Origin: Pseudomonas sp. Root71
Lineage (GTDB): Bacteria > Pseudomonadota > Gammaproteobacteria > Pseudomonadales > Pseudomonadaceae
Direction of reading: 5' to 3'
Assembly (NCBI RefSeq): GCF_001429045.1
Contig: NZ_LMHY01000022.1
Span: forward strand, 140,203 to 204,202
DNA length: 64,000 nt
Notes under the pieces: model-generated
The model's database searches: none
What the model was told of the DNA's origin: nothing
The model's input: only the letters and a program-made list of their open reading frames with translations
In this document: positions 18,725 to 28,207 of the stretch, in pieces
Numbering within the stretch: position 1 is the first letter of the stretch
Layout of the letters: every line of letters begins with the position of its first letter
Translations under genes and position numbers: made by a program

Positions 18725-18763
18725 GCGAGGGGGAGGCGACGTCCATTGTCGCTCCGGACCGCT

Positions 18764-18931
18764 TTACAGCGCTTTGCTGACGCTGATGTCGCTGATGACG
18801 TCGCCCTGCCCATGAATGGCATCCAGCGCTGCCTTGGCCTCTTCCGGGGTGCCTTTTTCAAGCTGGGCAAACTCGAAGCGGCGCTCACCGTTGAGTTTGT
18901 ATTTGATGACGTACTTGGTCGTTTGGGCCAC
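18764..18931 (-). CDS. Small hypothetical protein, 55 aa, GTG start
   Basis: A complete short frame starts at GTG 18931 and reads V(M)AQTTKYVIKYKLNGERRFE, then FAQLEKGTPEEAKAALDAIHG and a C-terminal VISDISVSKAL. The alternating hydrophobic pattern followed by an amphipathic helix gives a plausible beta-beta-alpha-beta domain. Codon use matches the neighbours. The ribosome binding site is weak. I do not know its function; it lies between the repair operon and a DUF1883 gene on the same strand. Confidence 0.6.
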   Translation of the reverse strand: MAQTTKYVIKYKLNGERRFEFAQLEKGTPEEAKAALDAIHGQGDVISDISVSKAL

Positions 18932-18968
18932 GGTTGTATCTGCCTGTCTTGTGTTTCGGGTTCGCCGA

Positions 18969-19271
18969 TCAGCTCAGTTTCGTGCTGGAGCGGCGAATGA
19001 TTTTGATCGAGTGCGTCAGGGTGGGTTTACGCGTCACGCTGATAGCGCGGCGGTTGACGGTGTCGATCGTGATGTTCCAGAAGCCGGTGCTAGGGGCCGT
19101 GATGCGGGCCGGAAACGTGTCGAATGCACCACCGTGATAGGTGTGACGGCCGCCATTCTTGAAGCTGCGGAAGTTGGCGTCGTTCATCAAGCGGATGTTG
19201 CACATTTGGGAGCATTGAATGACGACGATGTCGTCTTCATTGAGGTGCTCGCGCTGATGGATAAATTTCAT
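18969..19271 (-). CDS. DUF1883 family protein
   Basis: The 100-residue protein starts at 19271 with GGAGG seven bases upstream. Its sequence (MKFIHQREHLNEDDIVVIQC, then NDANFRSFKNGGRHTYHGG and STGFWNITIDT) matches what I remember of DUF1883 proteins, small soluble beta-rich domains of unknown function, sometimes fused to TIR domains. No TIR domain is present here. Confidence 0.75.
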   Translation of the reverse strand: MKFIHQREHLNEDDIVVIQCSQMCNIRLMNDANFRSFKNGGRHTYHGGAFDTFPARITAPSTGFWNITIDTVNRRAISVTRKPTLTHSIKIIRRSSTKLS

Positions 19272-19472
19272 GAGGCGCCTCCAGAAGGGCTTTTTCTACA
19301 AAATCAAAACGATAGCATGGGCGATTGGCGCAGTTTATCAGCCCGAACGCCTTATTATCCCGCCGCCAGGACAATTAAAAACGCTTATTTCACATTTGAT
19401 GAGCGATAAAGCAGTTTGTCTCGGAGAAAAATCGCAGTTGCGCTGTCCGAGGGTCTTTATCGGAGGTTTAGT

Positions 19473-19829
19473 ATGAAGTGGGGTTTGTGGTTGTTGCCGA
19501 TGGCACTGACGATCAGTGGTTGCGCGAACGTCTCGGACATCAACGAGTCCTTGCCGACAATGAACGTGATTTCCGGCAAGAAGCCCCATGAATACGCGCA
19601 ATGCCTGAGCGAAAAACTGGCCGATAGCCGTGGCGCCTTGCAGATCCAGCCATACAAGGATGGCTTGCGCGTGATCGTGCCGCTCAAGTTTTCCGCGGGG
19701 CCGTCGGCCGTGTTTGACATTGAAGAACGCTCTGGCGGCAGCAGTATCAAGCTGCACGAGAGCATGTCCAATGTCCCGGTGCGGCCAAAGGACGTACAGA
19801 ATGCTGCCAACGAGTGCATTTCCGGCTGA
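19473..19829 (+). CDS. Lipoprotein, 118 aa
   Basis: ATG 19473 has GGAGG eight bases upstream, which rejects a longer frame. The signal peptide MKWGLWLLPMALTISGC ends in a lipobox with the acylated cysteine at residue 17. The mature part is small and soluble, with VFDIEERSGGSSIKLHES as a likely strand-turn-strand segment. A perfect 13-bp stem follows the gene (19852-19882). Function unknown. Confidence 0.7.
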   Translation: MKWGLWLLPMALTISGCANVSDINESLPTMNVISGKKPHEYAQCLSEKLADSRGALQIQPYKDGLRVIVPLKFSAGPSAVFDIEERSGGSSIKLHESMSNVPVRPKDVQNAANECISG

Positions 19830-19851
19830 TAGACTGTCGACCATCAGCACC

Positions 19852-19882
19852 GATGCCGCCCAAGCCCTGCTTGGGCGGCATC
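19852..19882 (+). terminator. Strong stem-loop after the lipoprotein gene
   Basis: GATGCCGCCCAAG and its exact complement form a 13-bp stem around a five-base loop, followed by a short weak T run (GTTATTTC). It may be a terminator or an attenuator before the small gene at 19902. Confidence 0.6.
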
Positions 19883-19901
19883 GTTATTTCTGGAGTCGAA
19901 T

Positions 19902-20132
19902 ATGAAACGAGAGCAGGTCCGGGAGCGCCACGCAGAGGGTTTGATCTCTGCCACCCATGTGATTCAGAACCCGGCGGAGCTGGGGGAATGGATCGTGTTT
20001 TTCAAGAAAAGTGCCGGGCGCAGCTATTTCCTGGTGGATGACAATGATGAAGTCGAGTCCTTCAGCCGCCTGGATGATCTGATCGAGACCGTGCGCGGGC
20101 TTGGAATCAAATTCGCCGAAATCCACATGTAG
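19902..20132 (+). CDS. Small hypothetical protein, 76 aa
   Basis: The protein begins MKREQVRERHAEGLISATHV and has a strand-rich centre (WIVFFKKSAGRSYFLVDDND) followed by an amphipathic helix and IKFAEIHM. It resembles small single-domain proteins often found in pseudomonads, but I cannot name the family. It lies between the stem-loop at 19852 and a convergent lipoprotein gene whose stop is 11 bases away. Confidence 0.55.
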   Translation: MKREQVRERHAEGLISATHVIQNPAELGEWIVFFKKSAGRSYFLVDDNDEVESFSRLDDLIETVRGLGIKFAEIHM

Positions 20133-20143
20133 GGCGCGACACC

Positions 20144-20425
20144 TTACTTGCAGATCACCACGACGTTGCGGCTCTTGTAGTTGCCGACGTCGGCGCCAAG
20201 GGTCTTTTCGCTCTCCTTGAGCGCGGGGGTGCCATCGGTCCCGACGATCTTGTAGCCGGTGCCCGCGCAGGACGCATCGGCCTTTTCGTAGCACGCAGCC
20301 CAGGAGTTGGCTTCCCCGGAGCAGTCGATCGATAGACCTTGCTCTCCATTGGCCAGGTAGGTCTGTTCCGACGTTGCGCAGCCACTCAGGGCCAATACCG
20401 TCAGCAAAGGCAAAATTTTATTCAT
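20144..20425 (-). CDS. Small lipoprotein, 93 aa
   Basis: Signal peptide MNKILPLLTVLALSGC has a lipobox with the acylated cysteine at residue 16. The mature domain has several more cysteines (DCSGEANSWAACYEKADASCAGTGYKI), likely forming disulfides in the periplasm, and ends KSRNVVVICK. The pattern is shared by many short Pseudomonas lipoproteins of unknown role. Confidence 0.7.
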   Translation of the reverse strand: MNKILPLLTVLALSGCATSEQTYLANGEQGLSIDCSGEANSWAACYEKADASCAGTGYKIVGTDGTPALKESEKTLGADVGNYKSRNVVVICK

Positions 20426-20524
20426 GGCTTGATCATCGTCAGGGGGGGTGGGCTATGGCTGAGACAGCGCCGGTATCAAAAGGTTATAGCCAAGGGCCAC
20501 TTCTTTTTCATTATTCATAAAAAA

Positions 20525-20544
20525 GCCCTGCTCCATGGCAGGGC
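20525..20544 (-). terminator. Rho-independent terminator facing left
   Basis: A seven-base stem GCCCTGC/GCAGGGC with a six-base loop is followed, on the minus strand, by TTTTTTATG. It ends the 62-residue gene at 20564-20752. Confidence 0.75.
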
Positions 20545-20563
20545 CTTTCGCAACGGGCGTCGA

Positions 20564-20752
20564 TCAGCTCTTGTCCTTGGCGCGTCGCTTGGGTTCCGGG
20601 TGCTCAAGCTCCAGCACCGAGGCCACTTCGATTGCCAGGGCTTCGGAAGGGAAAGGCCCGGCGATATTTTCACCGGCGACACTGGCCACCCACCATTGGC
20701 CGTCCTTCTCCTGATTGATCAGAAATCCGTTGACGCTTTTTACTGCCGACAT
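20564..20752 (-). CDS. Small hypothetical protein, 62 aa
   Basis: Begins MSAVKSVNGFLINQEKDGQW and looks like a small beta-hairpin domain with a charged helical tail ending PKRRAKDKS. It has its own terminator. The 289-base gap to its right up to galU shows no gene that I can support, only the divergent promoters. Family not recognised. Confidence 0.5.
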   Translation of the reverse strand: MSAVKSVNGFLINQEKDGQWWVASVAGENIAGPFPSEALAIEVASVLELEHPEPKRRAKDKS

Positions 20753-21041
20753 CTACTTGCCTCGTTGTCTGGTTCAATCGCGCCATGATACCGCCAAACG
20801 CACCCAAGGGGTGCCGATGGGCGTATGGTGATGGGTTCCGGGCGGTAGAAACCGTGCATTTGCGCAAGTCTCTGCTATGCATAAGAGGCTGCGCAGCGAC
20901 CTGCGCACCCTCGCAGGGAACTATCGGCAAGAATATTTCTCTATGTTGGCATCGGTTAGCCAGCGCGGGGGCATTGTAAGGTGCACGCCGCCTGATTAGA
21001 CTGCGCCGAAACTCGTACACACAGCCCTTTCAAGGACTTAT

Positions 21042-21881
21042 ATGATCAAGAAATGCTTGTTCCCAGCAGCCGGTTACGGTACTCGCTTCCTGCCAGCGAC
21101 TAAAGCCATGCCCAAAGAAATGCTGCCGGTGGTGAACAAGCCACTGATCCAGTACGGCGTCGAAGAAGCACTGGATGCCGGCTTGACCGAAATCTCCATC
21201 GTCACCGGTCGCGGCAAGCGCGCCCTGGAAGACCACTTCGACATCAGCTACGAGCTGGAAAACCAGATCAAGGGCACCGACAAGGAGAAATACCTGGTCG
21301 GCATCCGCAAGCTGCTCGACGAGTGCTCGTTCTCCTACACCCGCCAGACCGAAATGAAAGGCCTGGGCCACGCGATCCTGACCGGCCGCCCACTGATCGG
21401 CGACGAACCGTTCGCCGTGGTACTGGCGGACGACTTGTGCGTCAATCTCGAAGGCGACGGCGTACTGACCCAGATGGTCAAGCTGTACAAGCAGTTCCGC
21501 TGCTCGATCGTGGCCATCCAGGAAGTCGATCCGTCAGAGACCAACAAGTACGGCGTAATCGCCGGCGAGATGATCCGCGACGACATCTACCGCGTACACA
21601 GCATGGTTGAAAAACCAAAGCCGGAAGACGCACCGTCGAACCTGGCCATCATCGGCCGCTACATCCTGACCCCGGACATCTTCGACCTGATCGAACAGAC
21701 CGAGCCAGGCAAGGGCGGTGAAATCCAGATCACCGACGCCCTGATGAAACAGGCCCAGAACGGCTGCGTGATGGCCTACAAGTTCAAGGGCAAGCGTTTC
21801 GACTGCGGCGGCGCCGAAGGCTACATCGACGCGACCAATTTCTGCTTCGAGAACTTCTACAAGACGGGCAAGGCGTACTGA
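21042..21881 (+). CDS. galU: UTP-glucose-1-phosphate uridylyltransferase
   Basis: The 279-residue enzyme has the nucleotidyltransferase N-terminus [22 protein letters not shown] with the sugar-nucleotide motif continuing into [16 protein letters not shown] near residue 124 and the C-terminal [12 protein letters not shown]. It makes UDP-glucose for exopolysaccharide and LPS synthesis. Length is normal. It is followed by a strong terminator and then gor. Confidence 0.97.
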   Translation: MIKKCLFPAAGYGTRFLPATKAMPKEMLPVVNKPLIQYGVEEALDAGLTEISIVTGRGKRALEDHFDISYELENQIKGTDKEKYLVGIRKLLDECSFSYTRQTEMKGLGHAILTGRPLIGDEPFAVVLADDLCVNLEGDGVLTQMVKLYKQFRCSIVAIQEVDPSETNKYGVIAGEMIRDDIYRVHSMVEKPKPEDAPSNLAIIGRYILTPDIFDLIEQTEPGKGGEIQITDALMKQAQNGCVMAYKFKGKRFDCGGAEGYIDATNFCFENFYKTGKAY

Positions 21882-21904
21882 TCGCTTTCGACCTGACTGT
21901 ATTG

Positions 21905-21928
21905 AAAAGCCACCTTCGGGTGGCTTTT
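21905..21928 (+). terminator. Rho-independent terminator after galU
   Basis: A stem of ten pairs (AAAAGCCACC with GGTGGCTTTT) carries a TTCG tetraloop and is followed by a T-rich tail. The symmetric A/T flanks would allow function in both directions. Confidence 0.85.
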
Positions 21929-22011
21929 TCATTTTCAGGCCCTATATCGACTGCAGCGCTTGCCCAACAAATGTCTGCGGGTATGCTGGTCACCTGCCGA
22001 GGAGATTGAAA

Positions 22012-23370
22012 ATGGCCTACGATTTTGACCTTTATGTGATTGGTGCCGGTTCCGGTGGTGTGCGGGCTGCGCGGTTTGCCGCCGGGTTCGGCGCGAAAGT
22101 GGCCGTGGCCGAAAGCCGCTACCTGGGTGGGACCTGTGTGAACGTCGGCTGCGTGCCGAAAAAATTGCTGGTCTACGGTGCGCACTTCGCCGAAGACTTC
22201 GAGCAGGCTTCCGGTTTTGGCTGGAGCCTGGATGAGGCGCAGTTCGACTGGCCGACGTTGATCGCCAACAAGGATCGCGAGATCAATCGCCTCAATGGCA
22301 TTTATCGCAACCTGCTGGTCAACAGCGGCGTGACCCTGCATGAAGGTCACGCGAAGATCGTCGACCCGCATCAGGTCGAGATCAATGGCGAGCGCTTCAG
22401 CGCCAAAAACATCCTGATCGCTACCGGTGGCTGGCCGCAGATTCCGGACATTGCCGGGCACGAGCATGCCATCAGTTCCAACCAGGCGTTCTTCCTCAAA
22501 GAGCTGCCCAAGCGTGTATTGGTGGTGGGCGGTGGCTACATTGCGGTCGAGTTCGCCGGGATCTTCCACGGCTTGGGCGCCAAGACCACGCTGCTGTATC
22601 GTGGCGAATTGTTCCTGCGCGGCTTCGACGGTTCCGTGCGCAAGCATTTGCAGGAAGAGTTGACCAAGCGCGGCATGGACCTGCAGTTCAATGCGGACAT
22701 CGAGCGCATCGACAAGCAGGCCGATGGCAGCCTGAAAGTCACGCTCAAGGATGGTCGCCAGCTGGAAGCCGATTGCGTGTTCTACGCCACGGGGCGTCGT
22801 CCGATGCTGGACAATCTGGGCCTGGAAAACACCGGGGTCAAACTCGACAGCAAAGGCTTTGTCGAGGTCGATGAGCTGTATCAGACCGCCGAGCCGTCGA
22901 TCCTGGCGCTGGGCGATGTGATCGGCCGTGTTCAGCTGACACCGGTGGCCCTGGCTGAAGGCATGGCGGTGGCGCGACGCCTGTTCAAGCCAGAGCAATA
23001 TCGTCCGGTGGATTACAAGATGATCCCGACGGCGGTGTTCAGCCTGCCGAACATCGGCACTGTCGGTTTGACCGAAGAAGAGGCTCGCGAAGCCGGCCAC
23101 GAGGTGCTGATCTTCGAAAGCCGCTTCCGGCCGATGAAGCTGACCCTGACCGAATGCCAGGAGCGCACGCTGATGAAGCTGGTGGTGGACGCCGGGACCG
23201 ACAAGGTCCTGGGATGCCACATGGTCGGCCCGGAAGCTGGTGAAATCGTCCAGGGCCTGGCGATTGCCTTGAAGGCCGGCGCCACCAAGCGCGACTTCGA
23301 CGAAACCATCGGGGTGCACCCGACGGCCGCCGAAGAGTTCGTCACCATGCGTACGCCGGTCGCCGGTTAA
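22012..23370 (+). CDS. gor: Glutathione-disulfide reductase
   Basis: The 452-residue flavoenzyme starts at ATG 22012 behind GGAG. It has the FAD fold [16 protein letters not shown], the redox-active [13 protein letters not shown], the NADPH fold [15 protein letters not shown], and the C-terminal [10 protein letters not shown] with the proton-donor histidine. It reduces oxidised glutathione with NADPH. The stop codon overlaps, by two shared bases, the stop of the convergent KfrA-like gene. Confidence 0.95.
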   Translation: MAYDFDLYVIGAGSGGVRAARFAAGFGAKVAVAESRYLGGTCVNVGCVPKKLLVYGAHFAEDFEQASGFGWSLDEAQFDWPTLIANKDREINRLNGIYRNLLVNSGVTLHEGHAKIVDPHQVEINGERFSAKNILIATGGWPQIPDIAGHEHAISSNQAFFLKELPKRVLVVGGGYIAVEFAGIFHGLGAKTTLLYRGELFLRGFDGSVRKHLQEELTKRGMDLQFNADIERIDKQADGSLKVTLKDGRQLEADCVFYATGRRPMLDNLGLENTGVKLDSKGFVEVDELYQTAEPSILALGDVIGRVQLTPVALAEGMAVARRLFKPEQYRPVDYKMIPTAVFSLPNIGTVGLTEEEAREAGHEVLIFESRFRPMKLTLTECQERTLMKLVVDAGTDKVLGCHMVGPEAGEIVQGLAIALKAGATKRDFDETIGVHPTAAEEFVTMRTPVAG

Positions 23371-24377
23371 GCGTCCTTCGCTGCGTCTGCCGCTGCCGCC
23401 AGGGTCGCGGCCAGACGTACGCGTTCCTCCAGATCCGCCCGGGTCTTGGCCAGATCCATTTCCAGTGACCTGTTGAGCTGCGACTGCTCATCGACGTTCT
23501 GTTTGAGTGCCTGGCTTTCCAGCAGAGCGACGCGCAGGCGTTCCTGGAGGAGGGTGCGCTCGCCGTCGACGCGGGTGGCCTGTTCCAGTAACTGATCCTG
23601 GCGGGTATTGCTTTGCTTGAGCTGTTCTTGCAGCAGGCTCAGCTCGCGCAGGGTGCCGCGGTTTTCAGTCAGCAAGCGTTCGTTGTCGCGGTGCAACTGG
23701 GTGATTTCATCCTGGCGTACCAGCGCGCTTTGTTGTGCCTGGCGCAGTTCCATCTGCAGCTGTTGCACCTGGCCTTCGTGGCGACTCATTTCCTGTTCGC
23801 GTTGTTCCTTGACCGCATTGCGGTAGTGCTCCAGGGCGTCGCGAGTGTGCAGGTGTTTTTCTTCAAGGGAGCGGATCTGCTCGTCCTTGTCCTTCAAGCG
23901 CAGTTCGAAATCGGCCAGTGCCTGGTTCATCCCGGCGTTGCGGGTCTGCTCCGTTTGCAGCAAGGCGCGGGTTTCTTGCAGGGCCTCGGATTCCTGGGTC
24001 AGCGCCAGGCTTTGAAATTCGTATTGCTGGTGCAGTTCGTTGTTGGCCTCTTGCGCTTCGCCGAGCTGGTTATCCAGCGCCTTGCGTTGTTCCTCGTACT
24101 GCGTGCGCGCCTGGTCGATGGGCTCTTGCGCCTGCTCCTTGAGTCTTTGTGCGAGGCGCGCCACCAGCGCCATCAGTTCGTCGTCGATCGGTTCTGTCGG
24201 CGCTTCGACGGGTTCGACCCTGTCATCGAGCTCCTTGAGGTAGCGATGAATCGTGGTTTTCGAGCCGGTATTGCCCATCTCGATCCGTACGGCATCGATG
24301 CTGGGGTTTTCGCCGCGGGCGAGGATCGCCAACCGAGCGGCTTGAACCACCGCTTTATTTACACCGCCGCGTGCCAT
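23367..24377 (-). CDS. KfrA-like DNA-binding protein with long coiled coil
   Basis: The start at 24377 (GGGAG upstream) gives 336 residues. The N-terminal 60 residues ([20 protein letters not shown], then [27 protein letters not shown]) match the DNA-binding domain of plasmid KfrA proteins. Residues about 90-330 are one long coiled coil rich in Glu, Gln and Leu. Plasmid KfrA is an autorepressor whose alpha-helical tail gives a chromosome- or plasmid-organising function. Here it is chromosomal and divergent from a recombinase, sharing a gap that holds two palindromes. Confidence 0.8.
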   Translation of the reverse strand: MARGGVNKAVVQAARLAILARGENPSIDAVRIEMGNTGSKTTIHRYLKELDDRVEPVEAPTEPIDDELMALVARLAQRLKEQAQEPIDQARTQYEEQRKALDNQLGEAQEANNELHQQYEFQSLALTQESEALQETRALLQTEQTRNAGMNQALADFELRLKDKDEQIRSLEEKHLHTRDALEHYRNAVKEQREQEMSRHEGQVQQLQMELRQAQQSALVRQDEITQLHRDNERLLTENRGTLRELSLLQEQLKQSNTRQDQLLEQATRVDGERTLLQERLRVALLESQALKQNVDEQSQLNRSLEMDLAKTRADLEERVRLAATLAAAADAAKDA

Positions 24378-24400
24378 GAGATCTCCCGGGTTTTGATAAT

Positions 24401-24414
24401 GTGGTACGTACCAC
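24401..24414. promoter_or_regulatory. Perfect palindrome upstream of the KfrA-like gene
   Basis: GTGGTACGTACCAC is a perfect 14-base palindrome 24 bases before the KfrA-like start, with a further half-site TTGTACCAT at 24427-24435. This is the position expected of an autorepressor operator. Not tested. Confidence 0.5.
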
Positions 24415-24481
24415 GTAAATACACATTGTACCATTCAATTCATAAAGTTAAATGCTGAATGCAACTGACGCGGGATATACT

Positions 24482-24511
24482 GGTATTACCCCGTGTGATA
24501 CACCCAATACC
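24482..24511. promoter_or_regulatory. Nested inverted repeats upstream of the recombinase gene
   Basis: GGTATT (24482-24487) pairs with AATACC (24506-24511), and inside it GTGT (24493-24496) pairs with ACAC (24500-24503). The dyad lies about 45 bases before the recombinase start and differs from the palindrome at 24401, so two proteins or two states may be involved. Confidence 0.4.
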
Positions 24512-24555
24512 GGTTTTTGACCCGTTAAAGCGGTATGAATTCAAGAGTTGATCCC

Positions 24556-25494
24556 ATGACAGAGCTGGATCGTTACCTGCAAGCCGCAACGCGTGACAAC
24601 ACCCGGCGTAGCTATCGGGCAGCCATCGAACACTTCGAAGTGACGTGGGGCGGTTTCCTGCCAGCCACCGGCGACAGCGTGGCGCGCTACCTGGTGGCCC
24701 ATGCCGGGGTGTTGTCGATCAATACGCTGAAACTGCGTTTGTCGGCATTGGCGCAGTGGCACAACAGCCAGGGTTTTGCCGACCCCACCAAGGCGCCAGT
24801 GGTTCGCAAGGTGTTCAAGGGTATTCGCGCGCTGCACCCGGCCCAGGAAAAACAAGCCGAACCCTTGCAGCTTCGGCACCTGGAACAGGTGGTCAGTTGT
24901 CTGGAGCGAGAAGTGCAAGTCGCCAGGGCCGAGGGCGACCGGCCGGGGTTGCTGCGGGCCCGGCGCGACATGGCCTTGATCCTGTTGGGCTTCTGGCGCG
25001 GCTTTCGCAGTGATGAGTTGTGTCGGCTTCAGGTGGAACACGTGCAGGCCAGCGCCGGTTCCGGCATCAGTCTCTATCTGCCGCGCAGCAAGAGTGATCG
25101 CGACAACCTTGGCAAGACCTATCAGACACCAGCCTTGCAACGCTTGTGTCCGGTGCAGGCTTATATCGACTGGATTGCCGAGGCGGCACTGGTGCGCGGG
25201 CCGGTGTTCCGAGGCATCGACCGCTGGGGGCATCTGGGCGAGGAGGGACTGCACGCCAACAGTGTGATTCCGTTATTGCGTCAGGCGTTGGCGCGGGCAG
25301 GTATCGCTGGCGAGCTCTACACCAGCCACTCCTTGCGTCGCGGTTTTGCCACCTGGGCGCATCAGAGTGGCTGGGATCTGAAGTCGCTGATGAGCTATGT
25401 GGGCTGGAAGGACATGAAGTCGGCCATGCGTTACATCGAAGCCAGTCCGTTCCTCGGCATGGCGCGCATCACCGAAAAGCCGGTGTCACCCTAG
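24556..25494 (+). CDS. Site-specific tyrosine recombinase
   Basis: A protein of about 312 residues from ATG 24556 (an in-frame ATG at 24535 is also possible). It has an N-terminal SAM-like core-binding domain and the catalytic domain: arginine in FWRGFRSDELCRLQ, then TSHSLRRGFATWAHQ, GWDLKSLMSYVGWKDMKSAMRYIE with the presumed nucleophile tyrosine. No phage or other mobility genes are nearby, so it is a chromosomal stand-alone recombinase paired with a KfrA-like protein. The stop TAG lies within the CTAG target of an inserted repeat element. Confidence 0.85.
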   Translation: MTELDRYLQAATRDNTRRSYRAAIEHFEVTWGGFLPATGDSVARYLVAHAGVLSINTLKLRLSALAQWHNSQGFADPTKAPVVRKVFKGIRALHPAQEKQAEPLQLRHLEQVVSCLEREVQVARAEGDRPGLLRARRDMALILLGFWRGFRSDELCRLQVEHVQASAGSGISLYLPRSKSDRDNLGKTYQTPALQRLCPVQAYIDWIAEAALVRGPVFRGIDRWGHLGEEGLHANSVIPLLRQALARAGIAGELYTSHSLRRGFATWAHQSGWDLKSLMSYVGWKDMKSAMRYIEASPFLGMARITEKPVSP

Positions 25495-25682
25495 GGGGTG
25501 TTCTCAATTAGTTTCCCCTCCGCGCCGGGTCTGCTGTTGTGCAGGGCAAGGCGCGAGAAGCGCAGTTTGGTCATTCCAAATCAGCTTCGAGCAACACAGC
25601 CCTGCACAACAGCAGGCCCGGCCCTTCGGGTTGTGCCTTAAAGCTGGCCATGCTGCGTTGCCTAATTGAGAACACCCCCTAG
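25491..25682. mobile_element. MITE-like palindromic element with CTAG target duplication
   Basis: Ends GGGGTGTTCTCAATTAG (25495-25511) and its exact complement (25662-25678) form 17-bp terminal inverted repeats flanked by CTAG on both sides (25491-25494 and 25679-25682), a likely 4-base target duplication. A second inverted repeat (25525-25547 with 25599-25621, one mismatch) fills most of the interior. The element is 184 bases and has no coding frame. The features resemble a non-autonomous relative of IS5-type elements, which often target YTAR. The left CTAG contains the recombinase stop codon, so insertion kept it intact. Confidence 0.7.
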
Positions 25683-25820
25683 ATACCGTTTTCTTCTATT
25701 AATACCGCTAGCTAATAGCGAAAGCCAATCAGCGGCATCAGGTTTGCCAATGAGCCTTCCGTTCGTCGAGTGGGTAAAGTTCTCTCCATCAACTTCTTAA
25801 CCCCTGACGGAGAGTCAACG

Positions 25821-26384
25821 ATGCCTATCATCAACAGCCAAGTTAAACCGTTCAAAGCTGACGCATTCAAAAATGGCGACTTCGTAAAAGTCTCGGACGC
25901 TGACCTGAAAGGCAAGTGGTCTGTGGTGTTCTTCTACCCGGCCGACTTCACCTTCGTCTGCCCGACCGAGCTGGAAGACCTGGCCGACAACTACGACGCG
26001 TTCCAGAAGCTGGGCGTCGAGATCTACAGCGTTTCCACCGACACCCATTTTGCCCACGCGGCCTGGCACAACACTTCGCCAGCCATCGGCAAGATCCAGT
26101 ACACCATGATCGGCGACCCGACCCACGCCATCTCCCGCAACTTCGACGTGCTGATCGAAGAAGCTGGCCTGGCTGATCGTGGCACCTTCGTGATCAACCC
26201 TGAAGGCCAGATCAAGATCGTTGAACTGAACGACGGCGGTGTAGGCCGTGACGCTTCCGAGCTGCTGCGCAAGATCAAGGCTGCCCAGTACGTCGCCGCT
26301 CACCCAGGCCAGGTTTGCCCGGCCAAGTGGAAAGAAGGCGAGGCCACTCTGGCGCCGTCCCTGGACCTGGTCGGCAAGATCTAA
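25821..26384 (+). CDS. ahpC: Alkyl hydroperoxide reductase subunit C (peroxiredoxin)
   Basis: The 187-residue protein starts at ATG 25821 with GGAG upstream. The peroxidatic cysteine is in [17 protein letters not shown] near residue 47 and the resolving cysteine in GQVCPAKW near residue 165, the typical 2-Cys arrangement. It reduces peroxides using electrons from AhpF, encoded just downstream. The 138-base gap between the repeat element and the gene should hold its promoter. Confidence 0.97.
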   Translation: MPIINSQVKPFKADAFKNGDFVKVSDADLKGKWSVVFFYPADFTFVCPTELEDLADNYDAFQKLGVEIYSVSTDTHFAHAAWHNTSPAIGKIQYTMIGDPTHAISRNFDVLIEEAGLADRGTFVINPEGQIKIVELNDGGVGRDASELLRKIKAAQYVAAHPGQVCPAKWKEGEATLAPSLDLVGKI

Positions 26385-26450
26385 GTCTGTGACGCGCTTC
26401 ATCAGGGCGCACTTGCGCACCTTCTAAGCAAGCTGCACCGCCCAATAAAA

Positions 26451-26480
26451 ACGCCCGGGCGAGATTCGCTCGGGCGTTTT
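26451..26480 (+). terminator. Rho-independent terminator between ahpC and ahpF
   Basis: ACGCCCGGGCGA pairs with TCGCTCGGGCGT (one mismatch) and is followed by a run of seven T. It should let ahpC be expressed at a much higher level than ahpF, as is usual for this pair. Confidence 0.85.
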
Positions 26481-26511
26481 TTTGCCTCAAGAATTCAAGG
26501 AAATCGCCCGT

Positions 26512-28074
26512 ATGTTGGACACCAATCTTAAAGCCCAGTTGAAGTCGTACCTGGAACGGGTCACCCAGCCGATCGAGATCGTTGCTTCTCTCGACGACGG
26601 TGCGAAATCCCGGGAAATGCTCGAACTGTTGAAAGACGTTGCCAGTCTTTCCACCAAGATTACCTTGCTCGATAACGGCGATGATGCTCGCAAGCCGTCG
26701 TTCTCGATCAATCGCCCGGGAGCCGATATCAGCCTGCGTTTCGCCGGCATCCCGATGGGCCACGAATTCACTTCGTTGGTGTTGGCGCTGCTGCAAGTCG
26801 GCGGACACCCTTCGAAAGCCAGCGCTGAAGTGATCGAACAGATCCGCTCGCTCAAGGGCGAGTTCACCTTCGAGACTTACTTCTCGCTGTCCTGCCAGAA
26901 CTGCCCGGACGTGGTCCAGGCGCTGAACCTGATGGCGGTACTGAACCCGAACGTTCGCCATGTCGCCATCGACGGCGCGCTGTTCCAGGATGAAGTCGAT
27001 GAGCGCCAGATCATGGCGGTCCCCAGCATCTACCTCAACGGTGTGAACTTCGGTCAGGGCCGCATGGGCCTGGAAGAAATTCTCGCTAAAATCGACACCA
27101 GCGGCATCGAACGCCAGGCCGAGAAAATCAGCGCCAAGGAAACCTTTGATGTGCTGGTGGTCGGCGGTGGCCCGGCCGGTGCTTCGGCGGCGATCTACGC
27201 GGCCCGTAAAGGCATTCGTACCGGCGTCGCGGCTGAGCGTTTTGGTGGTCAGGTGCTGGACACCATGGCCATCGAGAACTTTATCTCGGTGCAGGAAACC
27301 GAAGGGCCGAAACTCGCCGTGGCCCTGGAAGAGCACGTCAAGCAGTACGACGTGGACATCATGAACCTGCAACGCGCAGACAAATTAATCACCGGCAAAG
27401 AAGGTGAGTTGCACGAAGTTCACTTCGCCAGCGGCGCGAAGCTCAAGGCCAGGACCGTGATCCTCGCAACCGGCGCACGGTGGCGTGAAATGAACGTGCC
27501 GGGCGAGCAGCAATACCGCAACAAAGGCGTGGCGTACTGCCCGCACTGTGACGGCCCGCTGTTCAAGGGCAAGCGCGTGGCGGTGATTGGCGGCGGCAAC
27601 TCCGGCGTCGAAGCAGCCATCGACCTGGCCGGTATCGTGTCCCACGTCACGCTGCTGGAGTTCGACGTGCAGTTGCGCGCCGATGCGGTATTGCAGCGCA
27701 AGTTGCACAGCCTGCCGAACGTTACCGTGATCACCAGTGCGCAAACCACTGAAGTCACCGGCGACGGCCAGAAGGTCAACGGCCTGCGCTACAAGGATCG
27801 TCAGAGCGACGAATTGCGCAGTGTGGAACTGGAAGGGATCTTTGTGCAGATCGGTCTGTTGCCCAACACCGATTGGCTCAAAGGCACCATCGAGTTGTCG
27901 CCCCGTGGCGAGATCATCGTCGACGCTCGCGGTGAAACCTCGGTACCGGGCGTGTTCGCCGCCGGCGACGTGACCACCGTGCCGTACAAGCAGATCGTGA
28001 TTGCGCTGGGTGAGGGTGCCAAGGCTTCGTTGAGCGCCTTCGATCACTTGATCCGGACTTCTGCACCGGCATAA
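26512..28074 (+). CDS. ahpF: Alkyl hydroperoxide reductase subunit F
   Basis: The 520-residue flavoprotein starts at ATG 26512, with AAGGAA nine bases upstream. It has an N-terminal tandem thioredoxin fold with the CxxC in [11 protein letters not shown] near residue 129, a FAD motif [19 protein letters not shown], the catalytic pair CPHCDGP near residue 344 and an NADH fold [16 protein letters not shown]. It transfers electrons from NADH to AhpC. Confidence 0.96.
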   Translation: MLDTNLKAQLKSYLERVTQPIEIVASLDDGAKSREMLELLKDVASLSTKITLLDNGDDARKPSFSINRPGADISLRFAGIPMGHEFTSLVLALLQVGGHPSKASAEVIEQIRSLKGEFTFETYFSLSCQNCPDVVQALNLMAVLNPNVRHVAIDGALFQDEVDERQIMAVPSIYLNGVNFGQGRMGLEEILAKIDTSGIERQAEKISAKETFDVLVVGGGPAGASAAIYAARKGIRTGVAAERFGGQVLDTMAIENFISVQETEGPKLAVALEEHVKQYDVDIMNLQRADKLITGKEGELHEVHFASGAKLKARTVILATGARWREMNVPGEQQYRNKGVAYCPHCDGPLFKGKRVAVIGGGNSGVEAAIDLAGIVSHVTLLEFDVQLRADAVLQRKLHSLPNVTVITSAQTTEVTGDGQKVNGLRYKDRQSDELRSVELEGIFVQIGLLPNTDWLKGTIELSPRGEIIVDARGETSVPGVFAAGDVTTVPYKQIVIALGEGAKASLSAFDHLIRTSAPA

Positions 28075-28091
28075 GCACCGGCACTGAAAAT

Positions 28092-28123
28092 AAAAAACCC
28101 CATGATTGATCATGGGGTTTTTT
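28092..28123 (+). terminator. Rho-independent terminator after ahpF
   Basis: Fourteen bases (AAAAAACCCCATGA) pair perfectly with their complement around a four-base loop. It ends the ahpCF unit and is followed immediately by a long palindrome. Confidence 0.85.
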
Positions 28124-28127
28124 ATGG

Positions 28128-28201
28128 ATCAAAAGATCGCAGCCTGCGGCAGCTCCTACGGAGATCGGTGTAGGAGCTGCCGCAGGCTGCGATCTTTTGA
28201 T
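28128..28201. repeat. REP-like palindrome, type A (copy 1)
   Basis: Two perfect 32-base arms (28128-28159 and 28170-28201) are separated by ten bases. The arm core GATCGCAGCCTGCGGCAG continues into GAGCTCCTAC-type sequence shared with copies at 35061 and 37299. It lies between the ahpF terminator and the stop of the convergent gloA gene, the usual place for REP elements in fluorescent pseudomonads. Confidence 0.85.
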
Positions 28202-28207
28202 TCTGCT

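Noticed and set aside
21784..23319. A 511-codon open frame opposite galU/gor
   Set aside because: It lies antisense to clear genes, and such long frames arise easily in high-GC DNA. Its translation has no domain pattern.
25683..25720. Possible OxyR site before ahpC
   Set aside because: CTAT and ATAG tetrads are present, but spacings are 9 and 15 instead of 7, so the pattern does not fit.
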